A stretch of DNA of 64,000 nt from Xanthobacter dioxanivorans (GCF_016807805.1 NZ_CP063362.1:3824501-3888500), one strand, 5' to 3'. Shown: positions 9,039-23,323, counted from the stretch's first letter. The notes: generated from the letters alone by a model not told the origin. Translations and numbers: made by a program.

Positions 9039-9073
9039 CCGGCCCCCCTCCGCCGCCGGCGGAAGGGGGCCGG
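9039..9073 (+). terminator. Stem-loop after mdh
   Basis: Arms 9039-9054 and 9058-9073 pair over 16 positions with one mismatch and a 3-nt loop, six bases past the mdh stop. No T-run follows, so it may be only partly a terminator. Confidence 0.45.
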
Positions 9074-9100
9074 CGGCCTGACGGCCCTTTGGAGGAGCCG

Positions 9101-9583
9101 ATGATCCGTACCCTTGGCCTCGGCCTCCTGCTGCTGCTGGCGGTCCCCGCCGGGGTGCAGGCCGAGGCATCCGATGCTGCTGCGGTGGTATCAAGATGCC
9201 TCGAAAAGGCTGAAAACGAGCCGCTCGGGGCGCGGACCTGCATCGACACCTACGCAAATGCCTGCCTGGATGAGGGGCGGGACCCCAGCACGTCCGGCGA
9301 GGCCGGCTGCTACCGCCGGGAGGCCGAGGCGTGGGACGCCCGGCTCAACGCCGACTACAAGGCCCTCATGGCCCGCCTGCCGAAGGAGAAGGCGGCGAAG
9401 CTGAGGGAATCGGAGCGCGCCTGGATCGAGGCGCGCAAGACGACCTGCGGCTTCTATTCCGCCTTTCATGACGGCGGGAGCATGGCGCAGATCATGTCCG
9501 CCGCCTGCTACAACCGCCACACCGCGGAAAGAGCCTTGTTCCTCAAGGGGTTCATGGACAACGCGGCGGATGCGGGCCAATAG
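9101..9583 (+). CDS. Secreted lysozyme-inhibitor LprI-like (DUF1311) protein
   Basis: A 160-residue exported protein. The signal peptide is residues 1-22 (GVQAEA cleavage region). The DUF1311/LprI-type core follows: four or more Cys residues, WDARLNADYKALMARLP, and the family signature RAWIEARKTTCGF followed by GGSMAQIMSAACYNRHTAERA. Some family members inhibit host lysozyme, but most, including this one, have no tested role. The ATG has GGAGG five bases upstream. It stands alone between mdh and the str operon. Confidence 0.85.
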   Translation: MIRTLGLGLLLLLAVPAGVQAEASDAAAVVSRCLEKAENEPLGARTCIDTYANACLDEGRDPSTSGEAGCYRREAEAWDARLNADYKALMARLPKEKAAKLRESERAWIEARKTTCGFYSAFHDGGSMAQIMSAACYNRHTAERALFLKGFMDNAADAGQ

Positions 9584-10045
9584 GCCGGCGATGCGCCGGG
9601 GCGGGCGGCAATCCTTAATTTTCAGCCCCCGGACAGCATCGCAGGCTTGACGCAGAGCGACTCTGCGGCTAGAAGCGGCCCACTTTCGCGGCAGGCGGTC
9701 GGCGTCTGAGCGATCGGCTCATAGTTTCCAGGTGCTGAATCAGCAGCGGAACGAGCCCGATCCGAGAGCCGAAACGCTGCCAGGAACAGCACTGCGATAA
9801 CTTCAGGTGCATGATCGCGGCGCCCTCCCGAACCGGGACCGGAGCGTCGTGATCCTCTGTCGCGAGAAAGGCGTGTTCGCCCCCTTGCGGGTGGCGAACG
9901 GCGCCTTTTGCGCTCGTTGGTGCAGGGGGCGATTCGTCGCCCCGTGGAATTTCCGACCCTTCGGGGTCAGTCGTGGCGGTCCCGAAAAGGATCGTCGAAT
10001 GAAGAATGCGGGTAATCCGCAGATCAGGACGAGGCGAAGGCGTAC
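9584..10045 (+). other. str operon promoter region and structured 5' leader
   Basis: These 462 bp hold no convincing gene. They contain the rpsL promoter (9647-9675). The resulting leader of about 360 nt has at least three hairpins: 9875-9899 (10-bp stem, followed by TTTT at 9906-9909), 9926-9943 (7-bp stem, TTCG loop) and 9955-9968 (5-bp stem, TTCG loop). A leader of this kind could regulate translation or transcription of the operon; no known ribosomal-protein leader motif was identified. Confidence 0.6.
9647..9675 (+). promoter_or_regulatory. Predicted promoter of the str operon
   Basis: A -35 box TTGACG (9647-9652) and a -10 box TAGAAG (9670-9675) are separated by 17 bp. This is the best sigma-70-type match in the gap before rpsL. 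Confidence 0.65.
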
Positions 10046-10417
10046 ATGCCGACGATCAACCAGCTGATCCGTAAGCCGCGGGAAGCGCAGAAGGCGCGGG
10101 ACAAGGCGCCGGCGCTCCAGTCGAGCCCCCAGAAGCGCGGCGTCTGCACGCGCGTTTACACGACGACCCCGAAGAAGCCGAACTCGGCTCTGCGCAAGGT
10201 CGCCAAGGTGCGGCTCACCAACAGCTACGAAGTGATCGGCTACATCCCCGGTGAAGGCCACAACCTTCAGGAGCACTCCGTGGTGATGATCCGCGGCGGC
10301 CGCGTGAAGGATCTTCCCGGCGTGCGCTACCACATCCTGCGCGGCGTGCTCGACACCCAGGGCGTCAAGAACCGCAAGCAGCGCCGTTCGAAGTACGGCG
10401 CGAAGCGGCCGAAGTGA
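10046..10417 (+). CDS. rpsL: 30S ribosomal protein S12
   Basis: S12 sits at the decoding centre and is the first gene of the str operon. The product has 123 residues, the standard length. [15 protein letters not shown] carries Lys43 and [13 protein letters not shown] carries Lys88, the two positions usually altered in streptomycin resistance; both are the sensitive-type Lys here. The ATG follows a GAGGCGAAGG purine stretch. rpsG starts 11 bp after the stop. Confidence 0.99.
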   Translation: MPTINQLIRKPREAQKARDKAPALQSSPQKRGVCTRVYTTTPKKPNSALRKVAKVRLTNSYEVIGYIPGEGHNLQEHSVVMIRGGRVKDLPGVRYHILRGVLDTQGVKNRKQRRSKYGAKRPK

Positions 10418-10425
10418 GGATCTGA

Positions 10426-10899
<474 letters not shown>

Positions 10900-10917
10900 T
10901 CGGAGAGGACGACTTCC

Positions 10918-12993
<2,076 letters not shown>

Positions 12994-13078
12994 CGCTTCA
13001 GCGTCACCCGCGTCGGCCTGAGCCTTCACCCGATTTTCACCCTTCAGGTTCTGCCAGAGAGACCCAACGGAGAGTCCC

Positions 13079-14269
<1,191 letters not shown>

Positions 14270-14288
14270 TCTGACAAAAGAAGAAACG

Positions 14289-14316
14289 GGGACGCGCTGC
14301 GTCCGGCGCGCGTCCC
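14289..14316 (+). terminator. Hairpin between tuf and rpsJ
   Basis: Arms GGGACGCGC (14289-14297) and GCGCGTCCC (14308-14316) form a perfect 9-bp stem with a 10-nt loop in the 69-bp spacer. TCATTC follows, so it is a weak or partial terminator, or an attenuation structure at the str/S10 boundary. Confidence 0.45.
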
Positions 14317-14338
14317 TCATTCCCGGAGCCTTTGAGCC

Positions 14339-14647
<309 letters not shown>

Positions 14648-14669
14648 CGTGGTGCGAGGAGACACGACC

Positions 14670-15395
14670 ATGCGGTCAGGCGTCATCGCCCAGAAGGTCG
14701 GCATGACCCGCATCTTCACTGATGCTGGCGAACACGTGCCGGTCACTGTGCTGAAGGTTGAGAGCTGCCAGGTGGTTGCCCACCGCACGCTCGACAATAA
14801 CGGTTATGTCGCGGTCCAGCTTGGTGCTGGCCGCCGCAAGCCCAAGAACGTGACCCGCGCCGAGCGCGGCCATTTCGCGGTGGCTCAGGTCGAGCCCAAG
14901 CGCAAGCTGGCCGAGTTCCGCGTGCCGGAAGAGGCGCTGATCCCGGTCGGCGCCGAGATCACGGCTGACCACTTCGTCGTGGGCCAGTACGTGGACGTCA
15001 CCGGCACCACCATCGGCAAGGGTTTCGCCGGCGGCATGAAGCGCCACAATTTCGGTGGTCTTCGCGCAACGCACGGCGTGTCCATCTCGCATCGTTCGAT
15101 TGGTTCGACCGGCGGCCGTCAGGACCCCGGCAAGACCTTCAAGAACAAGAAGATGCCGGGCCACATGGGCGACGTCACCGTCACCACCCAGAACCTCAAG
15201 GTCGTGATGACCGACGTCGAGCGCGGCCTCATCGCCGTCGAAGGCGCGGTTCCCGGCCATGCGGGCGGCTGGATCACCGTGCGTGACGCGGTGAAGAAGA
15301 AGCTGCCCGCCGAGGCCCCCAAGCCCGGCGCGTTCAAGCTCACCAACGGTTCGGAAGCTCCCGCCGCCGAAGCCGCCAACGAGGAGGGCGTGTGA
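14670..15395 (+). CDS. rplC: 50S ribosomal protein L3
   Basis: L3 initiates 50S assembly near the peptidyl transferase centre. The 241-residue protein starts [20 protein letters not shown]. The frame is open seven codons further, but this ATG, with GAGGAG upstream, matches the family. [19 protein letters not shown] and [13 protein letters not shown] sequence ([14 protein letters not shown]) are present. The C-terminus has an alphaproteobacterial extension rich in Ala, Pro and Glu. The stop shares one base with the rplD ATG. Confidence 0.98.
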   Translation: MRSGVIAQKVGMTRIFTDAGEHVPVTVLKVESCQVVAHRTLDNNGYVAVQLGAGRRKPKNVTRAERGHFAVAQVEPKRKLAEFRVPEEALIPVGAEITADHFVVGQYVDVTGTTIGKGFAGGMKRHNFGGLRATHGVSISHRSIGSTGGRQDPGKTFKNKKMPGHMGDVTVTTQNLKVVMTDVERGLIAVEGAVPGHAGGWITVRDAVKKKLPAEAPKPGAFKLTNGSEAPAAEAANEEGV

Positions 15396-16015
15396 TGGAA
15401 ATCACCGTCAAGACGCTCGACGGCTCCGACGCCGGTTCCGTGACGCTGTCGGACGAGATCTTCGGTCTCGAGCCGCGCGCGGACATCCTGCACCGGTGCG
15501 TGACCTGGCAGCTGTCGCGCCGCCAGGCCGGCACGCACCGCACCAAGGGCCGTTCGGAGATCAACCGCACGTCCAAGAAGATGTACAAGCAGAAGGGCAC
15601 CGGCAACGCCCGCCACGGCGCGGCGTCCGCGCCGCAGTTCCGCGGCGGCGGCAGAGCCTTCGGCCCGGTGGTGCGTTCCCACGCCATCGAGCTGCCGAAG
15701 AAGGTGCGCGCGCTGGCCCTGAAGCATGCCCTGTCTTCCAAGGTGAAGGCCGAGCAGATCGTGGTGCTCGACAAGGTGTCGCTCGCCGATCCCAAGACCA
15801 AGGGCCTGAAGGAGCGCTTCGCGCAGCTCGGATGGGCGTCGGTGCTCATCGTGGACGGGTCCGAAGTGGAGCAGAACGTGGCCCTCGCGGCGCGCAACCT
15901 GCCCTACGTGGACGTGCTCCCGATCCAGGGCATCAACGTCTACGACATCCTGCGCCGCGATACGCTGGTCCTCACCAAGGCCGCCGTGGATGCGCTGGAG
16001 GCGCGCTTCAAATGA
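15395..16015 (+). CDS. rplD: 50S ribosomal protein L4
   Basis: L4 lines the exit tunnel. In enterobacteria it also represses the S10 operon; whether that applies here is unknown. The 206 residues include the tunnel loop ([28 protein letters not shown] sequence) and [19 protein letters not shown]. The start is the ATG in TGATG overlapping the rplC stop; the adjacent in-frame GTG at 15392 is a less likely start. It overlaps rplW by four bases (ATGA). Confidence 0.98.
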   Translation: MEITVKTLDGSDAGSVTLSDEIFGLEPRADILHRCVTWQLSRRQAGTHRTKGRSEINRTSKKMYKQKGTGNARHGAASAPQFRGGGRAFGPVVRSHAIELPKKVRALALKHALSSKVKAEQIVVLDKVSLADPKTKGLKERFAQLGWASVLIVDGSEVEQNVALAARNLPYVDVLPIQGINVYDILRRDTLVLTKAAVDALEARFK

Positions 16016-16320
16016 GCCCTGCGCGTAACATCGAGCCGCGTCATTACGACGTGATCCGCTCCCCCGTCATCACCGAGAAGGCGACGACGGCGAGCGAGCA
16101 GAACAAGGTTGTCTTCAACGTCGCCAAGACTGCCACCAAGCCCGCCATCAAGGAGGCCGTGGAGAAGCTGTTCGACGTGAAGGTGAAGAGCGTGAATACG
16201 CTGGTCCGCAAGGGCAAGGTGAAGATCTTCAAGGGCCGGAAGGGCGTCCAGAGCGACGTCAAGAAGGCCGTTGTGACCCTCGAAGAGGGCCAGAAGATCG
16301 ACATCACCACGGGCCTCTGA
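16012..16320 (+). CDS. rplW: 50S ribosomal protein L23
   Basis: L23 sits at the tunnel exit and docks trigger factor and the signal recognition particle. The 102-residue protein shows [29 protein letters not shown] and [18 protein letters not shown], typical of alphaproteobacterial L23. The start overlaps the rplD stop as ATGA; the frame is open far upstream through rplD, but only this start gives the family N-terminus. rplB follows after 25 bp. Confidence 0.98.
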   Translation: MSPARNIEPRHYDVIRSPVITEKATTASEQNKVVFNVAKTATKPAIKEAVEKLFDVKVKSVNTLVRKGKVKIFKGRKGVQSDVKKAVVTLEEGQKIDITTGL

Positions 16321-16345
16321 GAGCCGAGGGGAACGGGACAAGACC

Positions 16346-17179
16346 ATGGCGCTGAAGCATTTCAAGCCGGTCACGCCGAGCCTTCGCCAGCTCGTGATCG
16401 TGGACCGCTCCGGCCTCTACAAGGGCAAGCCGGTCAAGACGCTCACCGAGGGCAAGACCTCCTCGGGCGGGCGCAACAACAACGGTCGCATCACGGTCCG
16501 CTTCCGTGGCGGCGGTCACAAGCAGACCTACCGTCTGGTGGACTTCAAGCGCACCAAGCGCGGCGTGCCGGGCGCGGTGGAGCGGATCGAGTATGATCCG
16601 AACCGCTCCGCCTTCATCGCCCTCATCAAGTATGAGGACGGCGATCTCGCCTACATCCTCGCCCCGCAGCGCCTCGCCGTCGGCGACCAGGTGATCGCGG
16701 GCGATCAGGTGGACGTGAAGCCGGGCAATGCCGGCCCGCTCTCCTCGCTTCCGGTGGGCACCATCGTCCACAACGTGGAGCTGAAGGTGGGCAAGGGCGG
16801 CCAGATCGCCCGCTCCGCCGGCACCTACGCGCAGATCGTCGGCCGCGACCAGGGCTACGTGATCGTGCGTCTCAACTCCGGTGAGCAGCGCCTCGTTCTC
16901 GGCGCCTGCTACGCCACGGTGGGCGCGGTGTCGAACCCCGACCACATGAACATCTCGCTCGGCAAGGCCGGGCGCAACCGGTGGCTCGGCCGCAAGCCGC
17001 ACAATCGCGGCGTGACCATGAACCCGGTGGACCATCCGCATGGTGGCGGCGAAGGCCGCACGTCCGGTGGCCGCAACCCGGTCACCCCCTGGGGCTTCCC
17101 CACCAAGGGCAAGAAGACCCGCAACAACAAGGCGACGGACAAGTTCATCGTGTCCAGCCGTCACAAGCGGAAGAAGTGA
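16346..17179 (+). CDS. rplB: 50S ribosomal protein L2
   Basis: L2 is a core 50S protein needed for subunit association and peptidyl transfer. It has 277 residues with [22 protein letters not shown], the C-terminal [31 protein letters not shown] signature containing the invariant His, and a basic tail ending [20 protein letters not shown] purine stretch precedes the ATG. rpsS begins 11 bp after the stop. Confidence 0.99.
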   Translation: MALKHFKPVTPSLRQLVIVDRSGLYKGKPVKTLTEGKTSSGGRNNNGRITVRFRGGGHKQTYRLVDFKRTKRGVPGAVERIEYDPNRSAFIALIKYEDGDLAYILAPQRLAVGDQVIAGDQVDVKPGNAGPLSSLPVGTIVHNVELKVGKGGQIARSAGTYAQIVGRDQGYVIVRLNSGEQRLVLGACYATVGAVSNPDHMNISLGKAGRNRWLGRKPHNRGVTMNPVDHPHGGGEGRTSGGRNPVTPWGFPTKGKKTRNNKATDKFIVSSRHKRKK

Positions 17180-17190
17180 GGGCCTGAAAC

Positions 17191-17469
17191 ATGACACGGT
17201 CGGTTTGGAAGGGCCCGTTCGTCGACGGCTACCTGCTGAAGAAGGCGGAAGCCGCTTCGGGCACGGGTCGCAGGGACGTCATCAAGATCTGGAGCCGGCG
17301 CTCCACGATCCTGCCCCAATTCGTGGGCTTAACCTTCGGCGTCTACAACGGTCACAAGCATGTGCCCGTGAACGTCTCCGAGGAAATGATCGGCCACAAG
17401 TTCGGCGAGTTCGCGCCGACCCGTACCTATTACGGGCACGCGGCCGACAAGAAGTCGAAGCGGCGGTGA
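17191..17469 (+). CDS. rpsS: 30S ribosomal protein S19
   Basis: S19 pairs with S13 in the 30S head. The 92-residue product begins [20 protein letters not shown]. It contains [27 protein letters not shown] and the signature [17 protein letters not shown]. It ends in a short basic tail (KKSKRR). Six bases separate it from rplV. Confidence 0.99.
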   Translation: MTRSVWKGPFVDGYLLKKAEAASGTGRRDVIKIWSRRSTILPQFVGLTFGVYNGHKHVPVNVSEEMIGHKFGEFAPTRTYYGHAADKKSKRR

Positions 17470-17475
17470 TCGGTC

Positions 17476-17856
17476 ATGGGTAAGCAGGCAAAGCCCCGCG
17501 CGCTCGCGGACAACGAAGCCAAGGCGGTGTTGCGCAATCTCCGCATCTCGCCGCAGAAGCTCAACCTGGTCGCGGGCCTCATCCGCGGCAAGAAGGTGGC
17601 GACGGCGCTCGCCGATCTCGAGTTCTCCCACAAGCGGATCGCCCGCGACGTGCGGAAGTGCCTCGAGAGCGCGATCGCCAACGCCGAGAACAATCATGAG
17701 CTCGATGTGGACGACCTCGTCGTCGCCGAGGCTCATGTGGGCAAGGGTCTGGTGATGAAGCGGTTCTCGCCGCGGGCGCGCGGTCGCGCCTCGCGCATCG
17801 AGAAGCCCTTCTCCCACATCACCATCGTGGTGCGGGAAGTCGAGGAGCGGGCCTGA
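17476..17856 (+). CDS. rplV: 50S ribosomal protein L22
   Basis: L22 lines the nascent-chain tunnel. The 126-residue protein shows [32 protein letters not shown] and the beta-hairpin region [29 protein letters not shown]. The stop shares one base with the rpsC ATG (TGATG), which suggests coupled translation. Confidence 0.99.
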   Translation: MGKQAKPRALADNEAKAVLRNLRISPQKLNLVAGLIRGKKVATALADLEFSHKRIARDVRKCLESAIANAENNHELDVDDLVVAEAHVGKGLVMKRFSPRARGRASRIEKPFSHITIVVREVEERA

Positions 17857-18614
17857 TGGGTCAAAAGGTCAATCCAATCGGGCTCCGGCTCGGCATCAAC
17901 CGCACGTGGGATTCGCGCTGGTTCGCCAACAAGGGCGAGTACGGCCGGCTCCTGCATGAGGACATCAAGATCCGCGAGATGCTGTTCAAGCAGCTCAAGC
18001 AGGCCGCGGTGTCCAAGGTGGTGATCGAGCGTCCGCACAAGAAGTGCCGCGTGACCATCTACTCCGGTCGTCCCGGTGTGGTCATCGGCAAGAAGGGCGC
18101 GGACATCGACAAGCTGCGCAAGAAGGTCTCCGAGATGACCAGCTCGGAAGTCTTCATCAATATCGTCGAGATCCGTAAGCCCGAGATCGACGCCCGTCTC
18201 GTCGCCGAATCCATCGCCCAGCAGCTCGAGCGCCGCGTGGCGTTCCGCCGGGCCATGAAGCGCGCGGTGCAGTCGGCCATGCGTCTCGGTGCCGAAGGCA
18301 TCCGCATCAACTGCTCGGGCCGCCTCGGCGGCGCTGAGATCGCGCGCCTGGAATGGTACCGCGAAGGCCGCGTGCCGCTGCACACCCTGCGTGCGGACGT
18401 GGACTACGGCACCGCCACCGCCTTCACCACCTACGGCACGTGTGGTGTGAAGGTGTGGGTGTTCAAGGGCGAGATCCTCGAGCACGATCCCATGGCGCAG
18501 GACAAGCGCCAGGCCGAGCAGGAAGCCGGTCCTTCCTCGCGTCCCCAGCGGCGTGAGCGTGGCGACCGCGAGCGTGGCGACCGCGGTGACCGCGATCGCG
18601 GCTCCCGCGCGTGA
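17856..18614 (+). CDS. rpsC: 30S ribosomal protein S3
   Basis: S3 forms part of the mRNA entry site. It has 252 residues: [22 protein letters not shown], the KH-type domain ([23 protein letters not shown]) and the C-terminal domain ([31 protein letters not shown]). The tail, from about residue 218, is low-complexity Arg/Asp/Gly ([18 protein letters not shown]), as in many alphaproteobacterial S3 proteins. It is 29 bp from rplP. Confidence 0.99.
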   Translation: MGQKVNPIGLRLGINRTWDSRWFANKGEYGRLLHEDIKIREMLFKQLKQAAVSKVVIERPHKKCRVTIYSGRPGVVIGKKGADIDKLRKKVSEMTSSEVFINIVEIRKPEIDARLVAESIAQQLERRVAFRRAMKRAVQSAMRLGAEGIRINCSGRLGGAEIARLEWYREGRVPLHTLRADVDYGTATAFTTYGTCGVKVWVFKGEILEHDPMAQDKRQAEQEAGPSSRPQRRERGDRERGDRGDRDRGSRA

Positions 18615-18643
18615 CGGCTGGCGAGAGAGAAGGCGATTAAGCC

Positions 18644-19057
18644 ATGCTGCAACCCAAGCGCACCAAGTTCCGCAAGCAGTTCAAGGGACGCATCCACGGC
18701 GTCGCCAAGGGCGGTACGGAGCTGAATTTCGGCGAGTTCGGCCTGAAGGCCGTCGAGCCGGAGCGTGTCACCGCCCGCCAGATCGAGGCGGCCCGTCGCG
18801 CGCTCACCCGTCACATGAAGCGCGCGGGTCGCGTGTGGATCCGCGTGTTCCCGGACGTGCCGGTGTCGGCCAAGCCGACCGAAGTGCGTATGGGCAAGGG
18901 CAAGGGCGCTCCGGAATACTGGGCCGCCCGGGTCAAGCCCGGCCGCATCATGTTCGAGATCGACGGGGTCAGCGTCGAGACCGCCCGCGAGGCCCTGACC
19001 CTCGCGGCGGCGAAGCTGCCCATCAAGACGCGCTTCATCCAGCGCATCGCCGAGTGA
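18644..19057 (+). CDS. rplP: 50S ribosomal protein L16
   Basis: L16 helps bind tRNA at the A site of the 50S subunit. The 137 residues begin [24 protein letters not shown]. They contain [32 protein letters not shown] and the signature [18 protein letters not shown]. rpmC starts 10 bp downstream. Confidence 0.99.
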   Translation: MLQPKRTKFRKQFKGRIHGVAKGGTELNFGEFGLKAVEPERVTARQIEAARRALTRHMKRAGRVWIRVFPDVPVSAKPTEVRMGKGKGAPEYWAARVKPGRIMFEIDGVSVETAREALTLAAAKLPIKTRFIQRIAE

Positions 19058-19067
19058 GGAGAGGCTC

Positions 19068-19280
19068 ATGAAAGCCGAGGACGTTCGGGCCCTCAGCCCC
19101 GATCAGCTCGCCGATGAGCTGCTGAAGCTGAAGAAGGAACAGTTCAACCTGCGCTTCCAGAAGGCGACGGGTCAGCTGGAGAACACTGCGCGGTCCAAGC
19201 AGATCCGCCGCGACATCGCGCGGATCAAGACCGTGCAGACCCTAAAGCGCGTCGGCTCGCCGGCGCAGAAGGCGAAGTGA
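19068..19280 (+). CDS. rpmC: 50S ribosomal protein L29
   Basis: L29 is a small helical protein at the tunnel exit. Its 70 residues read [39 protein letters not shown] and then the signature [25 protein letters not shown] precedes the ATG. It is seven bases from rpsQ. Confidence 0.98.
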   Translation: MKAEDVRALSPDQLADELLKLKKEQFNLRFQKATGQLENTARSKQIRRDIARIKTVQTLKRVGSPAQKAK

Positions 19281-19287
19281 GGAAGCG

Positions 19288-19536
19288 ATGCCGAAGCGCG
19301 TGCTCCAGGGCGTCGTGGTGAGCGACAAGACCGACAAGACCGTGGTGGTCCGGGTGGAGCGTCGCTTCACCCATCCGCTGCTGAAGAAGACCGTGCGCCG
19401 GTCCAAGAAGTATCACGCCCACGACGAGGCCAATGCCTGGTCGGTGGGGGATACGGTGTGGATCGAGGAGCACCGGCCGATTTCCAAGCTCAAGAACTGG
19501 ATCGTGATCCAGGGCGAGAAGCGCGCGGAAGTCTGA
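19288..19536 (+). CDS. rpsQ: 30S ribosomal protein S17
   Basis: S17 is an OB-fold protein of the 30S body. The 82-residue product starts [27 protein letters not shown] and has the signature [15 protein letters not shown]. It is the last S10-operon gene; a 192-bp spacer with a hairpin follows before rplN. Confidence 0.98.
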   Translation: MPKRVLQGVVVSDKTDKTVVVRVERRFTHPLLKKTVRRSKKYHAHDEANAWSVGDTVWIEEHRPISKLKNWIVIQGEKRAEV

Positions 19537-19547
19537 TATGAGGTTTT

Positions 19548-19574
19548 CCCGCCCGGATGGATCGTCTGGGCGGG
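19548..19574 (+). terminator. Hairpin between rpsQ and rplN
   Basis: CCCGCCCGGA (19548-19557) pairs with TCTGGGCGGG (19565-19574) over 10 positions with one G-T pair and a 7-nt loop. It lies 11 bp past the rpsQ stop in a 192-bp spacer, which may separate the S10 and spc transcripts. GGAAGG follows rather than a T-run. Confidence 0.4.
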
Positions 19575-19728
19575 GGAAGGCTCCGGTGCCGGGTCCGTCG
19601 GCTCTCTAGGGATGCCGAGTGGAGACCGCATCGCGGCAACGCCGTGTTCCGATGAGCGGGCACGGTAAACAAGGGTTCAAGGCAATGCCGGCGCGCCGGC
19701 GGCGCCGGATGACGAGAACAGGTGCGTC

Positions 19729-20097
19729 ATGATCCAGATGCAGACCAATCTCGACGTGGCGGACAATTCCGGTGCGCGTCGTGTCATGTGCATCAAGGTG
19801 CTTGGCGGCTCCAAGCGGAAGTACGCCCACGTGGGCGACATCATCGTGGTGTCGGTCAAGGAGGCTATTCCGCGCGGCCGCGTGAAGAAGGGCGACGTGA
19901 TGAAGGCCGTGGTGGTTCGCACCGCCAAGGACATCCGTCGCGTGGACGGCTCGGTGATCCGGTTCGACAAGAACGCCGCCGTGCTGATCAACAACAACAA
20001 GGAGCCGGTGGGCACCCGCATCTTCGGACCGGTTCCGCGCGAGCTGCGCGCCAAGAACCACATGAAGATCATCTCGCTGGCGCCGGAGGTGCTGTGA
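19729..20097 (+). CDS. rplN: 50S ribosomal protein L14
   Basis: L14 lies at the subunit interface. The 122-residue protein reads [33 protein letters not shown] and has the signature [24 protein letters not shown]. It is the first spc gene after a 192-bp spacer. Its stop shares one base with the rplX ATG. Confidence 0.99.
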   Translation: MIQMQTNLDVADNSGARRVMCIKVLGGSKRKYAHVGDIIVVSVKEAIPRGRVKKGDVMKAVVVRTAKDIRRVDGSVIRFDKNAAVLINNNKEPVGTRIFGPVPRELRAKNHMKIISLAPEVL

Positions 20098-20414
20098 TGG
20101 CCGCCAAGATCAAGAAGGGCGACAAGGTCGTCGTCCTCACCGGCCGCGACAAGGGTCGCACCGGCGAGGTTATCCAGGTGCTGCCGAAGGAGGAGCGTGC
20201 GCTCGTCCGCGGCGTCAATATCGTGAAGCGTCACCAGCGCCAGTCGGCGAACCAGGAGGGCGGGATCATCTCCAAGGAGGCTCCCATCCAGCTGTCGAAC
20301 GTCGCCGTTGCCGATCCGAAGGACGGCAAGCCGACCCGCGTCGGCTTCCAGGTGCTGGAAGACGGGACCAAGGTCCGCGTGGCCAAGCGTTCCGGGGAGA
20401 GGATCGATGGCTGA
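20097..20414 (+). CDS. rplX: 50S ribosomal protein L24
   Basis: L24 is an early 50S assembly protein with a KOW motif ([25 protein letters not shown]). The 105 residues continue with [13 protein letters not shown] and end KRSGERIDG. The start is taken at the ATG within TGATG after rplN. Its last eight bases overlap rplE. Confidence 0.98.
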   Translation: MAAKIKKGDKVVVLTGRDKGRTGEVIQVLPKEERALVRGVNIVKRHQRQSANQEGGIISKEAPIQLSNVAVADPKDGKPTRVGFQVLEDGTKVRVAKRSGERIDG

Positions 20415-20964
20415 GGCGACGTACACCCCGAAGCTGCGCACCTTCTACGACGAGGTGGTGCGGGCGAAGATGATCGAGCAGTTCGGCTACAAGAACCCCA
20501 TGGAAGTGCCGACGATCGACAAGATCGTCATCAACATGGGCGTCGGCGAGGCCACTGCCGATACCAAGAAGGCGACGACCGCCGCCGCCGACCTGGCGCA
20601 GATCGCCGGCCAGAAGCCGGTGCTCACCCGGGCCCGCAAGGCGATCTCGAACTTCAAGCTGCGCGAGAACCAGCCGGTCGGCGCGAAGGTCACCCTTCGC
20701 AAGGTGCGCATGTACGAGTTCCTTGACCGGCTCGTCACCATGGCGCTGCCCCGCGTGCGGGACTTCCGCGGCCTGAACCCGAAGAGCTTCGATGGCCGCG
20801 GCAACTATGCCATGGGCATCAAGGAGCACATCGTGTTCCCCGAGATCAACTACGACCGCGTCGAGCAGATCTGGGGCATGGACATCATCGTGTGCACCAC
20901 GGCGAAGACGGACGAGGAAGCCCGCGCGCTTCTGAAGGCCTTCAACTTCCCCTTCCGCCAGTGA
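20407..20964 (+). CDS. rplE: 50S ribosomal protein L5
   Basis: L5 binds 5S rRNA in the central protuberance. The 185-residue product begins [22 protein letters not shown] and contains [13 protein letters not shown] and the GAKVTLRK and [30 protein letters not shown] signatures. The ATG lies inside the rplX 3' end (8-bp overlap). A 141-bp spacer with a hairpin (arms 21005-21011 and 21017-21023) follows. Confidence 0.99.
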   Translation: MAEATYTPKLRTFYDEVVRAKMIEQFGYKNPMEVPTIDKIVINMGVGEATADTKKATTAAADLAQIAGQKPVLTRARKAISNFKLRENQPVGAKVTLRKVRMYEFLDRLVTMALPRVRDFRGLNPKSFDGRGNYAMGIKEHIVFPEINYDRVEQIWGMDIIVCTTAKTDEEARALLKAFNFPFRQ

Positions 20965-21105
20965 GCGGCTATGAGGGGCGCTTCGCGAAAGCGGCGCCCG
21001 TCCTGCCCGGGCCCCGCCCGGGCGGCTTGAATGGACCAGTGACCGAGTGATTTTCCGGCCGTGAGGGGCGTCAGCTGCCTCAGACGCGGAGAACAGGAGC
21101 AAGAG

Positions 21106-21411
21106 ATGGCGAAGAAGAGCGCGATCGAGACGAACGAGCGCCGCCGCAAGCTGGCCGCGGGCCAGGCGGCGAAGCGCACGCGTCTGAAGGCGATCGTGAA
21201 TGACAAGACCCTGCCCATCGAGGAGCGCTTCCAGGCGACCCTCAAGCTGGCGCAGATGCCGCGCAATGGCGCGAAGATCCGCATCCGCAATCGCTGCGAG
21301 GTCACCGGCCGGCCGCGCGCGTTCTACCGCAAGCTCAAGATGAGCCGTATCGCGCTGCGCGAGCTGGGCAACCAGGGGCTGGTGCCCGGCCTCGTGAAGT
21401 CGAGCTGGTGA
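21106..21411 (+). CDS. rpsN: 30S ribosomal protein S14
   Basis: S14 is a 30S head protein. The 101-residue form here is the long, zinc-free type: only one Cys is present. It begins [24 protein letters not shown] and has the signature [23 protein letters not shown]. The frame extends 15 codons upstream, but the ATG with AGGAGCAAGAG upstream fits the family. rpsH follows after 10 bp. Confidence 0.98.
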   Translation: MAKKSAIETNERRRKLAAGQAAKRTRLKAIVNDKTLPIEERFQATLKLAQMPRNGAKIRIRNRCEVTGRPRAFYRKLKMSRIALRELGNQGLVPGLVKSSW

Positions 21412-21421
21412 GGAGATAACG

Positions 21422-21820
21422 ATGGCTGTCACTGATCCCATCGGCGATCTGATCACCCGCATCCGCAACGCCCAGATGCGCCGCAAGCAGAAGACCTCGA
21501 CCCCGGGCTCCCGCCTGCGGGCGAGCGTTCTCGACGTGCTGCGCGACGAGGGCTTCATCCGCGGCTACACCGCGACCGACCACGGCAATGGCCGGACCGA
21601 GTTCGAGATCGAGCTCAAGTATTTCGACGGCACCCCGGTGATCCGCGAGATCGCCCGTGTCTCGAAGCCCGGCCGCCGCGTCTATGCGTCGGTGAAGAAC
21701 CTGCCCCGCGTCGCCAACGGTCTCGGCATCGCGGTCGTCTCCACACCCCAGGGCGTGATGGCGGATCACGTCGCCCGCGACAAGAATGTCGGCGGCGAAG
21801 TGCTCTGCACCGTGTTCTAA
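21422..21820 (+). CDS. rpsH: 30S ribosomal protein S8
   Basis: S8 binds the central domain of 16S rRNA. In E. coli it represses the spc operon; that is not shown here. The 132 residues begin [22 protein letters not shown] and end with the signature [31 protein letters not shown]. rplF starts 16 bp downstream. Confidence 0.99.
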   Translation: MAVTDPIGDLITRIRNAQMRRKQKTSTPGSRLRASVLDVLRDEGFIRGYTATDHGNGRTEFEIELKYFDGTPVIREIARVSKPGRRVYASVKNLPRVANGLGIAVVSTPQGVMADHVARDKNVGGEVLCTVF

Positions 21821-21836
21821 GGCGAGCGAGGATAAC

Positions 21837-22370
21837 ATGTCGAAGATCGGCAAGCTCCCCGTCGCCATTCCGGCCGGCGTCACTGCCAGCCTGGACGGTC
21901 AGACGGTCAAGGTGAAGGGCCCCAAGGGCGCCCTCGAAGTGACCCTGGTGGAAGAGATCGGGGCCAAGGTCGAAGGATCCGAGATCCTGGTATCCATGAA
22001 GGGCGAGACCACCCGCCACAAGGCCATGTGGGGCATGTCCCGCACGCTGGTGGCGAACCTCGTGGAAGGCGTGACCAAGGGCTTCGAGAAGAAGCTGGAG
22101 ATCACGGGCGTCGGCTACAAGGCGGCGGTGCAGGGCAAGAACCTGAACCTCGCCCTCGGCTACAGCCACGACGTGATCTATCCGATCCCGGAAGGGATCT
22201 CGATCGTCACGCCGAAGCCCACCGAGGTGGTCATCACCGGCATCGACCGCCAGAAGGTCGGTCAGGTGGCGGCGGAGATCCGCGAGTTCCGTGGCCCCGA
22301 GCCCTACAAGGGCAAGGGCGTCAAGTACGCCGGTGAATTCATCTTCCGCAAGGAAGGCAAGAAGAAGTGA
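21837..22370 (+). CDS. rplF: 50S ribosomal protein L6
   Basis: L6 lies near the factor-binding centre of the 50S subunit. The 177-residue protein starts [31 protein letters not shown] and carries the C-terminal signature [17 protein letters not shown]. The frame is open 17 codons upstream through the rpsH stop, but only this ATG, with GCGAGGAT upstream, fits. Confidence 0.98.
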   Translation: MSKIGKLPVAIPAGVTASLDGQTVKVKGPKGALEVTLVEEIGAKVEGSEILVSMKGETTRHKAMWGMSRTLVANLVEGVTKGFEKKLEITGVGYKAAVQGKNLNLALGYSHDVIYPIPEGISIVTPKPTEVVITGIDRQKVGQVAAEIREFRGPEPYKGKGVKYAGEFIFRKEGKKK

Positions 22371-22382
22371 CGGAGGCGAACC

Positions 22383-22745
22383 ATGGCTAAGGATTTGGAG
22401 GCGCTGGCGCGCCGCAAGGCCAAGGTGCGCCGTGCGATTCGCGTTGCTGCGAACGGACGTCCGCGCCTGTCGGTGCACCGGACCTCGCAGCACATCTATG
22501 CGCAGGTCATCGACGACGCGAAGGGCGAGACTCTCGCCGCCGCGTCGAGCCTTGAGAAGGACCTGCGTTCTGCGCTCAAGACCGGCGCGGACACCGATGC
22601 GGCCAAGACCATTGGCAAGCTGGTGGCCGAGCGGGCTCTGGCGAAGGGCGTGACCGCGGTCGTGTTCGACCGCGGCGCATACATCTTTCATGGGCGCGTC
22701 AAGGCGCTCGCTGAGGGCGCCCGCGAAGGCGGCCTTCAGTTCTGA
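22383..22745 (+). CDS. rplR: 50S ribosomal protein L18
   Basis: L18 binds 5S rRNA. The 120 residues include [29 protein letters not shown] and the C-terminal [28 protein letters not shown]. It lies 12 bp after rplF and 20 bp before rpsE. Confidence 0.98.
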   Translation: MAKDLEALARRKAKVRRAIRVAANGRPRLSVHRTSQHIYAQVIDDAKGETLAAASSLEKDLRSALKTGADTDAAKTIGKLVAERALAKGVTAVVFDRGAYIFHGRVKALAEGAREGGLQF

Positions 22746-22765
22746 CGCCGAAGGACGAGCGAAAA

Positions 22766-23323
22766 ATGGCCCGTGAACGGGAACAGCGCCACGAGCGCGA
22801 GGACCGCGACAACACGTTCGTGGACAAGCTGGTCCACATCAACCGCGTCGCGAAGGTGGTGAAGGGCGGCCGGCGCTTCGGTTTCGCCGCCCTGGTGGTG
22901 GTGGGTGACCAGAAGGGCCGCGTCGGCTTCGGCCACGGCAAGGCCCGCGAGGTGCCGGAGGCCATCCGCAAGGCCACGGAGAGCGCCAAGCGCGCGCTCA
23001 TCCGCGTGCCGCTGCGCGAAGGCCGCACCCTGCATCACGACGTGCATGGTCACCACGGCGCCGGCAAGGTGATCCTGCGCGCGGCTCCGGCCGGTACCGG
23101 CATCATCGCCGGCGGCCCGATGCGCGCGGTGTTCGAGACCCTCGGCATGCACGACGTGGTGGCGAAGTCCTTCGGGTCTTCCAACCCCTACAACATGGTG
23201 CGCGCCACGTTCGACGCCCTCAAGAACCAGGACTCACCGCGCTCGGTCGCGGCGCGTCGCGGCATCAAGGTGTCGCAGCTCCAGTCCCGCCGCCGCGTCG
23301 AAGACGCGGAAGCGACCGACTGA
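22766..23323 (+). CDS. rpsE: 30S ribosomal protein S5
   Basis: S5 contributes to decoding accuracy and the mRNA helicase activity of the 30S subunit. The 185-residue product has [31 protein letters not shown] followed by [20 protein letters not shown]. The loop [25 protein letters not shown] is also present. The N- and C-terminal extensions are charged. rpmD starts 31 bp downstream. Confidence 0.99.
   Translation: MAREREQRHEREDRDNTFVDKLVHINRVAKVVKGGRRFGFAALVVVGDQKGRVGFGHGKAREVPEAIRKATESAKRALIRVPLREGRTLHHDVHGHHGAGKVILRAAPAGTGIIAGGPMRAVFETLGMHDVVAKSFGSSNPYNMVRATFDALKNQDSPRSVAARRGIKVSQLQSRRRVEDAEATD

Noticed and set aside
9807..10067. An 86-codon open frame in the rpsL leader
   Set aside because: Its composition (Arg/Cys-rich) and its overlap with rpsL and several hairpins fit a non-coding leader better than a gene.
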